In this document: positions 1 to 9,674 of the stretch, piece by piece
Numbering within the stretch: position 1 is the first letter of the stretch
How the letters are laid out: each line of letters begins with the position of its first letter
DNA from: Skermanella sp. TT6
Lineage (GTDB): Bacteria; Pseudomonadota; Alphaproteobacteria; Azospirillales; Azospirillaceae
Length of the DNA stretch: 64,000 nt
Direction of reading: 5' to 3'
Assembly (NCBI RefSeq): GCF_016653635.2
Contig: NZ_CP067422.1
Coordinates: 192,001-256,000 of the forward strand
Notes under the pieces: model-generated
What the model was told of the DNA's origin: nothing
What the model saw: only the letters and a program-made list of their open reading frames with translations
Database searches by the model: none
Position numbers and translations under genes: made by a program

Positions 1-432
1 GCCCCCGCCGGCGTGGCGGCCTCTTCCGGCGGCGTTTCGCCGCTGCTTCAGGCTTCGTCCAGGCTTACGGGCATCGCGCTCGACGCCTCCTACCTCGAAC
101 TGGCCGACACCGTCTGGTCCCTGCTGACGCCGACCTATGGTGCGCCGGTGCTGCGGAAGCTGGTGCAGGCGGTCAACGCCGCGCCGCCGGACCGGCCGCT
201 GAAGGACGTGCTGGCCGAGCAGGGCCTGCTGCCGGCGGCGCAGGCCTTGGCGACCACCTGGTACACGGGGGCCGCCGACGGCGGCAGGACGGTGCATTTC
301 TACGACGACGCGCTGATGTGGCGCGCCTGCGCCTTCACCAAGCCGCCGGCCAACTGCGGCGGCCAGTTCGGCTATTGGGAGCATGCCTGGAAGCCGGGCG
401 CCTCCGGGCCGGCCCCGGCGAGCAAGACCTGA
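1..432 (+). CDS. Sugar/polyol dehydrogenase small subunit (FAD-SLDH family), 5'-truncated
   Basis: The frame is open to the window edge, so only the C-terminal part of about 143 residues is visible. It has the pattern of the small subunit of membrane sorbitol/fructose dehydrogenases (PF12318 type): a leucine-rich LTGIALD segment, then a WYTG motif, then a DALMWRAC segment, and a cysteine-containing CGGQFGYWEHAWKP tail. In known complexes this subunit helps export and anchor the FAD-containing large subunit. Here the large-subunit gene follows 25 bp downstream, which supports the pairing. The start and any Tat signal lie outside the window. Family assignment rests on motif recognition only. 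Confidence 0.75.
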   Translation, partial: APAGVAASSGGVSPLLQASSRLTGIALDASYLELADTVWSLLTPTYGAPVLRKLVQAVNAAPPDRPLKDVLAEQGLLPAAQALATTWYTGAADGGRTVHFYDDALMWRACAFTKPPANCGGQFGYWEHAWKPGASGPAPASKT

Positions 433-457
433 CGGACGAGGGGCGGGAGGAACCGAC

Positions 458-2170
458 ATGACCAATCCGATTCCCCGTTTCAGCGGCGCCCCGGTGGTGG
501 AGGGCGTCTCCGCCGACGTGGTGATCGTCGGCTCCGGCGTGGTCGGCGGCCTCGCCGCCCATGCGCTGGCGACCCTGGGCCACTCCGTGATCCTGCTGGA
601 CGCCGGGCCGCGCATCGACCGCGTCGAGGCCGTGGAGCGTTTCCGCGCCTCACCGACCAAGGGCTCCAACGCCCCCTACGAGAACCCCTGGTACGCGCCG
701 CAGCCGGACGACGCCGACTTCAACAGCTACTACGTCCAGACGGCCGGGCAGAAGACCTTCCAGGGCCTCTATGTCCGCGGGGTGGGCGGGACGTCCTGGC
801 ACTGGACCGGCCATGCCGAGCGGCACTATCCCAACGACTTCCGGATGAAGTCGGCCTACGGGGTCGGCGTGGACTGGCCGATCTCCTACGACGACATGCT
901 GCCCTATTACCTGCGCGTCGAGCGGGAATGGGGCGTCGCCGGCGACGACAACGACTATATCGGCCCCGACCGCCACGGCGAGAAGTTCCCGCTGCCCAAG
1001 GTGCCGATGTCCTATTCCGACCACGAGATCGGCAGGGTGTCGAAGCAGGTCGCGTTCGGCTACGACTGCGCCGGCACCCGGTTCGGCCCGGTCCCGCTGG
1101 AATACGGCCCCTATCCCCACGCCCGCAACTCCATTCCCCATGACGGACGGCCGCAATGCTGCGGCAACGCGTCCTGCCGCTTCATCTGCCCGATCGCCGC
1201 CAAGTACGATGCGAGCGTCCATGTCACGAAGGCCGAACTGCTCGGCGTCCGGGTCCTGGACAAGCGGGTGGTCCACCATGTCGAGACGGGCCCCTCCGGC
1301 ATGATCGCCGGGGTGCGCTACCGCCATCCCGACGGCTGGGAGGGCCGCGCCGTCGGCAGGCGCTATATCCTGGCCGCCCACGCCATCGAGACGCCCAAGC
1401 TCCTGCTGATGTCGACCGGCGAGTACGCGCCGCGGGGCGTCGCCAACTCGTCCGGCATGGTCGGGCGCAACCTGATCGCCCTGGCCGACGTCAACACCAT
1501 GGGCCTGGCGGTGGACGAGACCTTCCCCTATCGCGGGCCGGTCAGCGCCACCGGCGGCCTCAAGGCGCTTCGCGACGGAGATTTCCGGAAGGTCCACGGC
1601 GCCATCGCGACCAACTTCGTCAACGGCGGCTGGAACGCCTCGCTGGGACCGGCGCAGCGGGCGCAGAAGCTCATCGGGGAGGGCGTGTTCGGGGCCGACC
1701 TGGCGAAGCGGATGCTGGAGCAGACGGCGCGCGAGGTGACCCTGGGCAGCATGGTCGACGTGCTGCCGGACCCGTCCAACCGCATCGTTCCCGACTTCGA
1801 GAAGCTGGATGCGCTGGGCATCCCGCGCCCCAAGGTGACCTTCGCCTGGGACGAATACACCGACCGCGGCATCCAGGTCGCCCGCGACATGCACAGGGCC
1901 ATCTTCACGGCGATGAAGGTGCCGAAGGACACCTGGCAGGAGCCGGAGCCCGACGTGGAGATGGCGGTGATCGCCGGGACGACCCGGATGGGCACCGATC
2001 CGCGGGACTCGGTGGTGGATACCTCCTGCAAGGCGCACGACCACCCGAACCTCTACATCATCGGGACCGGCGTCTATCCGACGACGGGCATCGTGTCGCC
2101 CTCCATGACCGCGGCCGGCCTCGCCCTGCGGGCGGCAGACGAGATCCACGCCAATTTCGGCCACGGCTGA
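458..2170 (+). CDS. GMC-family FAD-dependent sugar/polyol dehydrogenase large subunit
   Basis: A 570-residue GMC oxidoreductase. The FAD-binding Rossmann motif GSGVVGG lies near residues 26-32 and ends with the acidic DAG turn. A cysteine-rich stretch (CCGNASCRFICP) is typical of the sorbitol/fructose/gluconate dehydrogenase large subunits. The C-terminal GMC segment reads HPNLYIIGTGVYPTTG followed by SPSMTAAGLAL. The start was placed at the ATG at 458, after a GGGAGG ribosome site; the frame continues upstream but overlaps the small subunit. The small subunit precedes it and a multicopper oxidase follows 16 bp later, so the three probably form an operon oxidising a sugar or polyol in the periplasm. 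The substrate is not identifiable. Confidence 0.85.
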   Translation: MTNPIPRFSGAPVVEGVSADVVIVGSGVVGGLAAHALATLGHSVILLDAGPRIDRVEAVERFRASPTKGSNAPYENPWYAPQPDDADFNSYYVQTAGQKTFQGLYVRGVGGTSWHWTGHAERHYPNDFRMKSAYGVGVDWPISYDDMLPYYLRVEREWGVAGDDNDYIGPDRHGEKFPLPKVPMSYSDHEIGRVSKQVAFGYDCAGTRFGPVPLEYGPYPHARNSIPHDGRPQCCGNASCRFICPIAAKYDASVHVTKAELLGVRVLDKRVVHHVETGPSGMIAGVRYRHPDGWEGRAVGRRYILAAHAIETPKLLLMSTGEYAPRGVANSSGMVGRNLIALADVNTMGLAVDETFPYRGPVSATGGLKALRDGDFRKVHGAIATNFVNGGWNASLGPAQRAQKLIGEGVFGADLAKRMLEQTAREVTLGSMVDVLPDPSNRIVPDFEKLDALGIPRPKVTFAWDEYTDRGIQVARDMHRAIFTAMKVPKDTWQEPEPDVEMAVIAGTTRMGTDPRDSVVDTSCKAHDHPNLYIIGTGVYPTTGIVSPSMTAAGLALRAADEIHANFGHG

Positions 2171-2186
2171 GCCAGGGGATACGGCC

Positions 2187-3791
2187 ATGAACGATCGTTC
2201 CAAGACGCCGGCGATCAGCCGGCGCACCGTGGTGACCGGCGCCGGCGCGCTGGCGCTGACCGCCTGCCTGCCGGACGTCGGCCGCGCCCAGGGCCCCACC
2301 CAGGCCCCCGCCTGCACGGCTGCGGGAGGTGCCGCGTGCGGCAAGCCGGAGAACGCGCTGATCGCCCCGCCGGAGCGCAGTTCCGACCCCGACCGACGGA
2401 GGCTGGAGGTCGCGATCGACGCCGTCTACGGCTACTACGACCTGGACGGCAGGCCGGTGGCGCTCCGGGGGTATGACGGCGGCCCGCGGCCCGTCACGCT
2501 GCGGGTAAGGGCGGGGGACACGCTGGCGCTGGACCTCGCCAACCGGCTGCCCATGGGGCCGACCCCGGCGGCCGCGACCGCCGGGGGCCACGGGCATGGG
2601 AACGGGCACGGGCACCACGGCGCGCCGGCGGACATACCGGGCATGTCGGGACTCAACGTGCCGCACGGCTTCAACCTGACCAACATGCATGTCCACGGCC
2701 TGCACGTCTCGCCCAAGCGGCCGTCCGACTACGTCCTGCTGACCGTCGAGCCGGGCCGGACCGAGCATTACAGCTACGCCATCCCGCCGAACCATCCCTG
2801 CGGGCTGAACTTCTACCACGCGCACCACCACGGCTCGGTGGCGCTGCAGGTGGCGAGCGGCATGGCCGGCGCGCTGATCGTCGAGGGCAAGGTCGACGCC
2901 ATCAAGGAGATCGCCGCCTGCAAGGACGTGGTCATGCTGCTCCAGAGCCTGCCGGTCGACGAGCGCGGCCAGTTGGAGGACTACAGGACGCTGGACGTCG
3001 GCACCCAGGTCTACATAAACGGCCAGCGGAACCCGTCCATCTGCATGAAGCGCGGCGAGGTGCAGCGCTGGCGCCTGGTCAACGCCACCCACGACCGCTT
3101 CCTGACGCTGAAACTCCGGGAGCACGGCTTCACGGCGCTCGGCTACGACGGCAACCCGCTGGAAAGGACGGAGCCGGCCGACACCATCTTCCTCGCCCCG
3201 GGCAACCGCGCCGAGGTGCTGGTCAAGGCGACGGACAAGCCCGGGCTCTACCCGCTGGACGGCGGCAGCAATTTCGGCGTCGCCTACGGCACGATCGGCA
3301 CCGTGTCGGTCACCGAGGAGCAGTGCGCCATGAAGCTCTACGAGGGACCGCTCGTCAGCTATGCCGACGATTTCGACGGCCACCTCAAGCCCATCGCGGA
3401 CGACGAGATCGTGACTGGCCGGCGCGTCGGCTTCGGCCAGATCGGCACGCTGCCCAGCTGGACCTGGACCATCGACGGCAAGCCCTTCGCCGCGGACGAG
3501 AAGGGCTTCACCGCGAAGCTCGACACCGCCGAGGAGTGGGTGCTGACCAACCAGACCAACGATCCGCACCCGTTCCACATCCACATCAATCCATTCCAGG
3601 TGCTGGAAGCCAGCGGGCTCCCCGTCCCCGTGCCTGCCGGCCGCTGGCTGGACACGATCACCATCCCGCCCCACGGCCATGTCCGCCTGCGCACCCGCTA
3701 CCGCGACTTCGACGGCCCCTTCGTCTTCCACTGCCACACCCTGGCCCACGAGGACCAGGGCATGATGAGGCTGATCACCGTCGAGGCGTGA
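2187..3791 (+). CDS. Tat-exported multicopper oxidase
   Basis: 534 residues. The N-terminus has a twin-arginine signal (SRRTVVTGAGALALTA). All four copper-binding motifs of multicopper oxidases are present in order: HVHG near residue 168, HAHHHG near 213, HPFHIH near 466 and HCHTLAHEDQGMM near the C-terminus. The enzyme should therefore carry type 1, 2 and 3 coppers and reduce oxygen to water. A glycine/histidine-rich insert (GGHGHGNGHGHHG, about residues 132-144) could bind extra metal. It follows the GMC dehydrogenase by 16 bp, where a cytochrome c subunit is found in classical fructose dehydrogenase operons. Whether it accepts electrons from the dehydrogenase is an inference. Confidence 0.88.
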   Translation: MNDRSKTPAISRRTVVTGAGALALTACLPDVGRAQGPTQAPACTAAGGAACGKPENALIAPPERSSDPDRRRLEVAIDAVYGYYDLDGRPVALRGYDGGPRPVTLRVRAGDTLALDLANRLPMGPTPAAATAGGHGHGNGHGHHGAPADIPGMSGLNVPHGFNLTNMHVHGLHVSPKRPSDYVLLTVEPGRTEHYSYAIPPNHPCGLNFYHAHHHGSVALQVASGMAGALIVEGKVDAIKEIAACKDVVMLLQSLPVDERGQLEDYRTLDVGTQVYINGQRNPSICMKRGEVQRWRLVNATHDRFLTLKLREHGFTALGYDGNPLERTEPADTIFLAPGNRAEVLVKATDKPGLYPLDGGSNFGVAYGTIGTVSVTEEQCAMKLYEGPLVSYADDFDGHLKPIADDEIVTGRRVGFGQIGTLPSWTWTIDGKPFAADEKGFTAKLDTAEEWVLTNQTNDPHPFHIHINPFQVLEASGLPVPVPAGRWLDTITIPPHGHVRLRTRYRDFDGPFVFHCHTLAHEDQGMMRLITVEA

Positions 3792-3800
3792 GGCGGCCGG

Positions 3801-4115
3801 TCACCTGCCTGCGACGAGCATGTCGTCGATCGCGCGGACGATCATGTCACGGCTTCCGGCGAGGCATGCGACCTTGGATCCGAGCGCTTTGGCGGGAAGG
3901 GTGAAAAGCTGAAGCGGATCCATGACGACCTCCTGACCTTCGACCACGAAGACCGGATTCAGCGTCCGCTCGATCGCGCGGAGCCGGGCACGGGACACCA
4001 GGGGCGCTACGACACGGAAGTTGGTGCCTTCATAGCGATCGCTTTGGACTACCAGGAGGAACGGTATCGCGTTCCGGCCGGGACCGAGATTCTTGTGGAC
4101 GTCGAATTGCGCCAT
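3801..4115 (-). CDS. ccdB: CcdB-family toxin
   Basis: 104 residues that read as CcdB throughout: MAQFDVHKN start, the VVAPLV segment, FVVEGQEVVMDP and a final helix. CcdB toxins poison DNA gyrase. The start codon overlaps the stop of the upstream antitoxin by one base (TGATG), which is the usual translational coupling in ccd operons. It converges on the multicopper oxidase gene with only 9 bp between the stops. The length is normal for the family and no damage is visible, so it is probably functional. Confidence 0.88.
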   Translation of the reverse strand: MAQFDVHKNLGPGRNAIPFLLVVQSDRYEGTNFRVVAPLVSRARLRAIERTLNPVFVVEGQEVVMDPLQLFTLPAKALGSKVACLAGSRDMIVRAIDDMLVAGR

Positions 4116-4402
4116 CAGGTCTCGTCATTCTCCGGCAGGAAGCTGGCGATGTAATCTTCGGCGGGGCTGCCGTGCTTCTCATAGAAGTCGTTCCAGGAAG
4201 TGCAGACTTCCTTCAGGTGGCGATCATTCTCCATCTTTCGCCGGCGCTCTTCCGAAACAGCCTCAGCAAGCAGCTTCTCGACATAGTCGGAAAGGTTGTC
4301 CGTGTACTCGCGAGCGACACGAACCAGATCCTCGTTCAGCGTCATGTTGATCCGCGCCTTCGGGGCGGCGGTATTGTAAAATTCACCCGTTCCGACGCGC
4401 AT
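4115..4402 (-). CDS. ccdA: CcdA-family antitoxin
   Basis: 95 residues with the layout of CcdA. A short N-terminal tail (YNTAAPKARINMTLNEDLV) leads into a ribbon-helix-helix DNA-binding domain. A charged, flexible C-terminal half (WNDFYEKHG, then SFLPENDE) would neutralise CcdB. The longer start at 4402 was kept because CcdA proteins normally begin just before the YNTxAP motif; an internal ATG at 4345 is less likely. The gene is first in the ccdAB operon and overlaps ccdB by one base. Autorepression of its own promoter is expected for the family. Confidence 0.85.
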   Translation of the reverse strand: MRVGTGEFYNTAAPKARINMTLNEDLVRVAREYTDNLSDYVEKLLAEAVSEERRRKMENDRHLKEVCTSWNDFYEKHGSPAEDYIASFLPENDET

Positions 4403-4440
4403 GGGTTCCCCGCGAGAAAAGATCCTATAGTGCGTATCGT

Positions 4441-4450
4441 AATGCGCATT
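4441..4450. promoter_or_regulatory. Candidate ccdAB operator palindrome
   Basis: AATGCGCATT is a perfect 10-base palindrome 39 bp upstream of the ccdA start, in a locally AT-richer segment that also holds a CTATAG-like -10 element on the minus strand. Its position fits autoregulation by CcdA/CcdB. No binding evidence is available from sequence alone. Confidence 0.35.
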
Positions 4451-4649
4451 AGCGGTGACGGCAAGACCGAGTTATGCCCCTTCGGCCAATATGACATTCC
4501 GCCGCTCCGCAGCATTTTCCCGCATCGTGAAAAACCACTCCAAAGTCGTTGAAGCCCTCCCGGATTGATGCTTAGCATCTGGCATACAGGATACAAAAAC
4601 CGGTCACACGGTCTCGCTCACAAGAGCCTGATCAGAGGGAGGGTCAGAA

Positions 4650-6419
<1,770 letters not shown>

Positions 6420-6427
6420 AGCCATGG

Positions 6428-6456
6428 GGCGCCGGGGGCAGGCCGCCCCCGGCGCC
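6428..6456 (+). other. 12-bp GC hairpin between gcl and hyi
   Basis: GGCGCCGGGGGC at 6428-6439 pairs perfectly with 6445-6456 across a 5-base loop. No T-run follows and hyi starts 35 bp later, so it is more likely an mRNA-stability or attenuation element within the operon than a full terminator. Confidence 0.5.
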
Positions 6457-6490
6457 GGGGCCATCACACATATATGGAGGAGTGCGCGTC

Positions 6491-7264
6491 ATGCCGAAAT
6501 TCGCGGCGAACCTGACGATGCTGTTCACCGAGCATGATTTCCTCGACCGGTTCGAGAAGGCCGCCAAGGCCGGCTTCCGCGGCGTCGAATATCTCTTCCC
6601 CTATCCGTACAAGCCGGACGAGTTGGCGGAGAAGCTTCGCGCCCATGACCTGACCCAGGTCCTGCACAACCTGCCCGCCGGCGACTGGGGCGCCGGGGAG
6701 CGCGGCATCGCCTGCCTGCCCGACCGGGTCGGCGAGTTCCAGGACGGCGTCGGCAAGGCGATCGAGTATGCCAAGGCGCTGAACTGCCCGCAGGTCAACT
6801 GCCTCGCCGGCATCGCCCCGTCCGGGGCGGACGAGGCCAAGCTGCGCGACACCTTCGTCGGCAACATCAAGTTCGCCGCCGACGCGCTGAAGCGCGAGGG
6901 CATCCGCCTGCTGATCGAGCCGATCAACACGATCGACATCCCCGGATTCTACCTGACCCGCACGGGGCAGGCGGTCGAGCTGATCGACCGGACCGGCTCG
7001 GACAACATCTTCGTGCAGTACGACATCTACCACATGCAGATCATGGAGGGCGACCTCGCCCGCACGATCGAGAAAAACCTGTCCCGGATCGCGCATGTGC
7101 AGCTCGCCGACAATCCCGGCCGCAACGAGCCCGGCACCGGCGAGATCAACTATCCCTTCCTGTACGGCCATCTCGACCGCATCGGCTACGACGGCTGGAT
7201 CGGCTGCGAGTACAAGCCGCGTGGAAAGACCGAGGACGGACTCGGCTGGTTTACGAACGCCTGA
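6491..7264 (+). CDS. hyi: Hydroxypyruvate isomerase
   Basis: 257 residues, the expected length for Hyi, with a TIM-barrel fold of the xylose-isomerase superfamily. Family-typical segments are MPKFAANLTMLFTE at the start, VNCLAG, LLIEPIN with the metal-binding glutamate, QYDIYHMQIMEGD, and GCEYKPRGKTEDGLGW at the end. It interconverts hydroxypyruvate and tartronate semialdehyde. The ATG at 6491 follows a TATGGAGGAG ribosome site. The gene lies between gcl and glxR, as is common. Confidence 0.93.
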   Translation: MPKFAANLTMLFTEHDFLDRFEKAAKAGFRGVEYLFPYPYKPDELAEKLRAHDLTQVLHNLPAGDWGAGERGIACLPDRVGEFQDGVGKAIEYAKALNCPQVNCLAGIAPSGADEAKLRDTFVGNIKFAADALKREGIRLLIEPINTIDIPGFYLTRTGQAVELIDRTGSDNIFVQYDIYHMQIMEGDLARTIEKNLSRIAHVQLADNPGRNEPGTGEINYPFLYGHLDRIGYDGWIGCEYKPRGKTEDGLGWFTNA

Positions 7265-7300
7265 ACGGCGCGCATAATCAAACAGACGGAGGAATCGACT

Positions 7301-8206
7301 ATGGATGTGGGCTTCATCGGTCTCGGCATCATGGGCCGCCCCATGGCGGACCACCTTATCAACGCCGGCCACCGGCTGTTCCTGTACGACGTGAAGCCGG
7401 TCCCCGACGACCTGACGTCAAAGGGCGGCACCGTCTGCGGGTCCGCGAAGGAGGTCGCGTCCAAGGCCGAGATCGTCATCACCATGGTGCCGGACACGCC
7501 CCACGTGGAGGCGGCCCTGTTCGGGCCGGAGGGCGTCGCCAAGGGCCTGTCCGAAGGCAAGATCGTGGTCGACATGAGCTCGATCGCGCCGATCGAGACC
7601 AAGCGGTTCGCCGCCGAGATCAACAAGCTGGGCTGCGACTACCTGGACGCCCCGGTGTCGGGCGGCGAGGTCGGCGCCAAGGCCGCGTCGCTGACCATCA
7701 TGGTCGGCGGGCCGGAGCGGGCCTTCGAGAAGGTCAAGCCCCTGTTCGAGAAGATGGGCAAGAACATCACGCTGGTCGGCGGCAACGGCGACGGCCAGAC
7801 CACCAAGGTCGCCAACCAGATCATCGTGGCGCTGAACATCCAGGCGGTCGCCGAGGCGCTGCTGTTCGCGGCCCGTGCGGGCGCCGACCCGGCCAAGGTG
7901 CGGCAGGCGCTGATGGGCGGCTTCGCCGGCTCCAAAGTGCTGGAAATCCACGGCGAGCGGATGATCAAGCGGACCTTCGACCCGGGCTTCCGCATCGAGC
8001 TGCACCAGAAGGACCTGAACCTGGCGCTCCAGGGCGCCCGCGCGCTCAACATCGCCTTGCCGAACACCGCCACCGCCCAGCAGCTGTTCAGCGCCTGCGC
8101 TGCCCAGGGCGGCTCGCAGTGGGACCATTCCGGTCTCGTGCGCATCCTGGAAACCATGAGCGGTTTCGAAATCGGCCAGACGCCCCCCGGCTCCGGGGAC
8201 GACTGA
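7301..8206 (+). CDS. glxR: 2-hydroxy-3-oxopropionate (tartronate semialdehyde) reductase
   Basis: 301 residues of the beta-hydroxyacid dehydrogenase family. The N-terminal NAD(P)-binding motif is GFIGLGIMGRPMA. The substrate-binding signature is DAPVSGGEVGA, and the catalytic lysine region is GDGQTTKVANQ. It reduces tartronate semialdehyde to D-glycerate, the third step after Gcl and Hyi. RBS is GGAGG. The name garR is used for the same activity in galactarate clusters; the neighbours favour glxR. Confidence 0.93.
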   Translation: MDVGFIGLGIMGRPMADHLINAGHRLFLYDVKPVPDDLTSKGGTVCGSAKEVASKAEIVITMVPDTPHVEAALFGPEGVAKGLSEGKIVVDMSSIAPIETKRFAAEINKLGCDYLDAPVSGGEVGAKAASLTIMVGGPERAFEKVKPLFEKMGKNITLVGGNGDGQTTKVANQIIVALNIQAVAEALLFAARAGADPAKVRQALMGGFAGSKVLEIHGERMIKRTFDPGFRIELHQKDLNLALQGARALNIALPNTATAQQLFSACAAQGGSQWDHSGLVRILETMSGFEIGQTPPGSGDD

Positions 8207-8225
8207 CCTTACCGGCGATGAGGAC

Positions 8226-9674
8226 ATGACAGACAGCCCGATCTTCCGACGGCACCGACAGACCAAGATCGTCGCGACCGTCGGCCCGGCCAGCTCGGCC
8301 CCCGACCAGCTCCGCCGCCTGCTCCTGACCGGCGTGGACGTGTTCCGGCTCAACTTCAGCCATGGCACCCAGGAAAACCATGGCGAGGTGCTGGCCCGCA
8401 TCCGCGCCCTGGAGGCGGAGTTCGACCGGCCGATCGGCGTCATCGCCGACCTGCAGGGGCCGAAGCTGCGGATCGGCAGCTTCGCCGAGGGTGCCGTGGC
8501 GCTGCGGTCGGGCCGGGTGATCCGGTTCGACCTCGACCCGGCGCCGGGCAACGAGGATCGGGTCTGTCTGCCCCATCCGGAGGTGATCGAGGCCATGACC
8601 GTCGGCAGCACCCTGCTGCTGGACGACGGCAAGGTCCGCATCCGCGTCATCGAGAAGGGTCCCGACTTCCTGCTCGGCGAGATCGTCGCCGGGACCCGCC
8701 TGTCCAACAACAAGGGCTTCAACGTCCCCGACGTGATGCTGCCCCTGTCGCCGCTGACGCCCAAGGACCGCCGCGACATGGAATTCGCGCTGGACCAGGG
8801 CGTGGAATGGATCGCCTTGTCCTTCGTCCAGCGGCCGGAGGACGTGGTCGAGGCCCGCGGGCTGATCGGCGACCGCGCCGCGATCATGCTGAAGATCGAG
8901 AAGCCGGCCGCGATCCAGCACCTGGACGAACTGATCGAGCTGGCCGACGCCCTGATGGTCGCCCGCGGCGACCTGGGCGTCGAGATGCCGGCGGAGGACG
9001 TGCCCAGCCTGCAGAAGAACATGATCCAGAAGGCGCGCGACGCCGGCCGGCCGGTGATCGTCGCGACCCAGATGCTGGAATCCATGATCGGCTCGCCCTC
9101 GCCGACCCGGGCGGAGGTGTCCGACGTGGCGACCGCCGTCTATGACGGCACCGACGCGGTGATGCTCTCGGCCGAGACCGCCGCCGGCGCCTATCCGGTG
9201 GAGGCGGTCGCGATCATGGACCGCATCGTGGCGCGGGTGGAGAGCGACGCGCTGTACCGCAGCATCATGGACAGCCAGCATCCCGGGCTGGGCCGGACGA
9301 CAGCCGACGCGATCACCCATTCCGCCAACCAGGCGGCCCGGGCGGTCAGCGCCAAGGCGATCGTGACCTATACCGAGTCCGGCAGCACGACCCTGCGGGC
9401 GGCGCGCGAGCGGCCCCCGATGCCGATCCTGGCGATCTCCATCCACGACACCACGGCCCGCCGCCTGGCGCTGTCCTACGGCGTCCATACCGTCCACGTG
9501 ACGAAGGGCATCAGTTCCTTCGGCGAGATGGTCCCCGAGGCGATGCGGATCGCGCAGGATTACGGCATCGCCGGGATCGGCGACCGGCTGGCGATCACCG
9601 CCGGCGTTCCCTTCGGCCGCACCGGCTCGACCAACACGCTCCGCATCGTCTACCTGGAGCCGGAGCCCCAATAA
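8226..9674 (+). CDS. pyk: Pyruvate kinase
   Basis: 482 residues. Pyruvate-kinase landmarks are all present: KIVATVGPASS at the N-terminus, LNFSHG, the barrel motif IMLKIEKPAA holding the catalytic lysine, ARGDLGVE, and ATQMLESMI. It makes pyruvate and ATP from PEP, completing the flow from glycerate. No glycerate kinase is visible in the window, so that step must be encoded elsewhere. There is no extra C-terminal swivel domain of the kind seen in some Gram-positive pyruvate kinases. Its stop overlaps the start of the next gene by one base (TAATG), indicating translational coupling to the PPDK-like protein. Confidence 0.94.
   Translation: MTDSPIFRRHRQTKIVATVGPASSAPDQLRRLLLTGVDVFRLNFSHGTQENHGEVLARIRALEAEFDRPIGVIADLQGPKLRIGSFAEGAVALRSGRVIRFDLDPAPGNEDRVCLPHPEVIEAMTVGSTLLLDDGKVRIRVIEKGPDFLLGEIVAGTRLSNNKGFNVPDVMLPLSPLTPKDRRDMEFALDQGVEWIALSFVQRPEDVVEARGLIGDRAAIMLKIEKPAAIQHLDELIELADALMVARGDLGVEMPAEDVPSLQKNMIQKARDAGRPVIVATQMLESMIGSPSPTRAEVSDVATAVYDGTDAVMLSAETAAGAYPVEAVAIMDRIVARVESDALYRSIMDSQHPGLGRTTADAITHSANQAARAVSAKAIVTYTESGSTTLRAARERPPMPILAISIHDTTARRLALSYGVHTVHVTKGISSFGEMVPEAMRIAQDYGIAGIGDRLAITAGVPFGRTGSTNTLRIVYLEPEPQ

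Noticed and set aside
650-2344. Very long open frames on the strand opposite real genes, for example opposite the GMC, multicopper oxidase and sensor-kinase genes
   Set aside because: They follow the third-position GC of the true genes, have no ribosome sites and no recognisable domains; they are expected in high-GC DNA.
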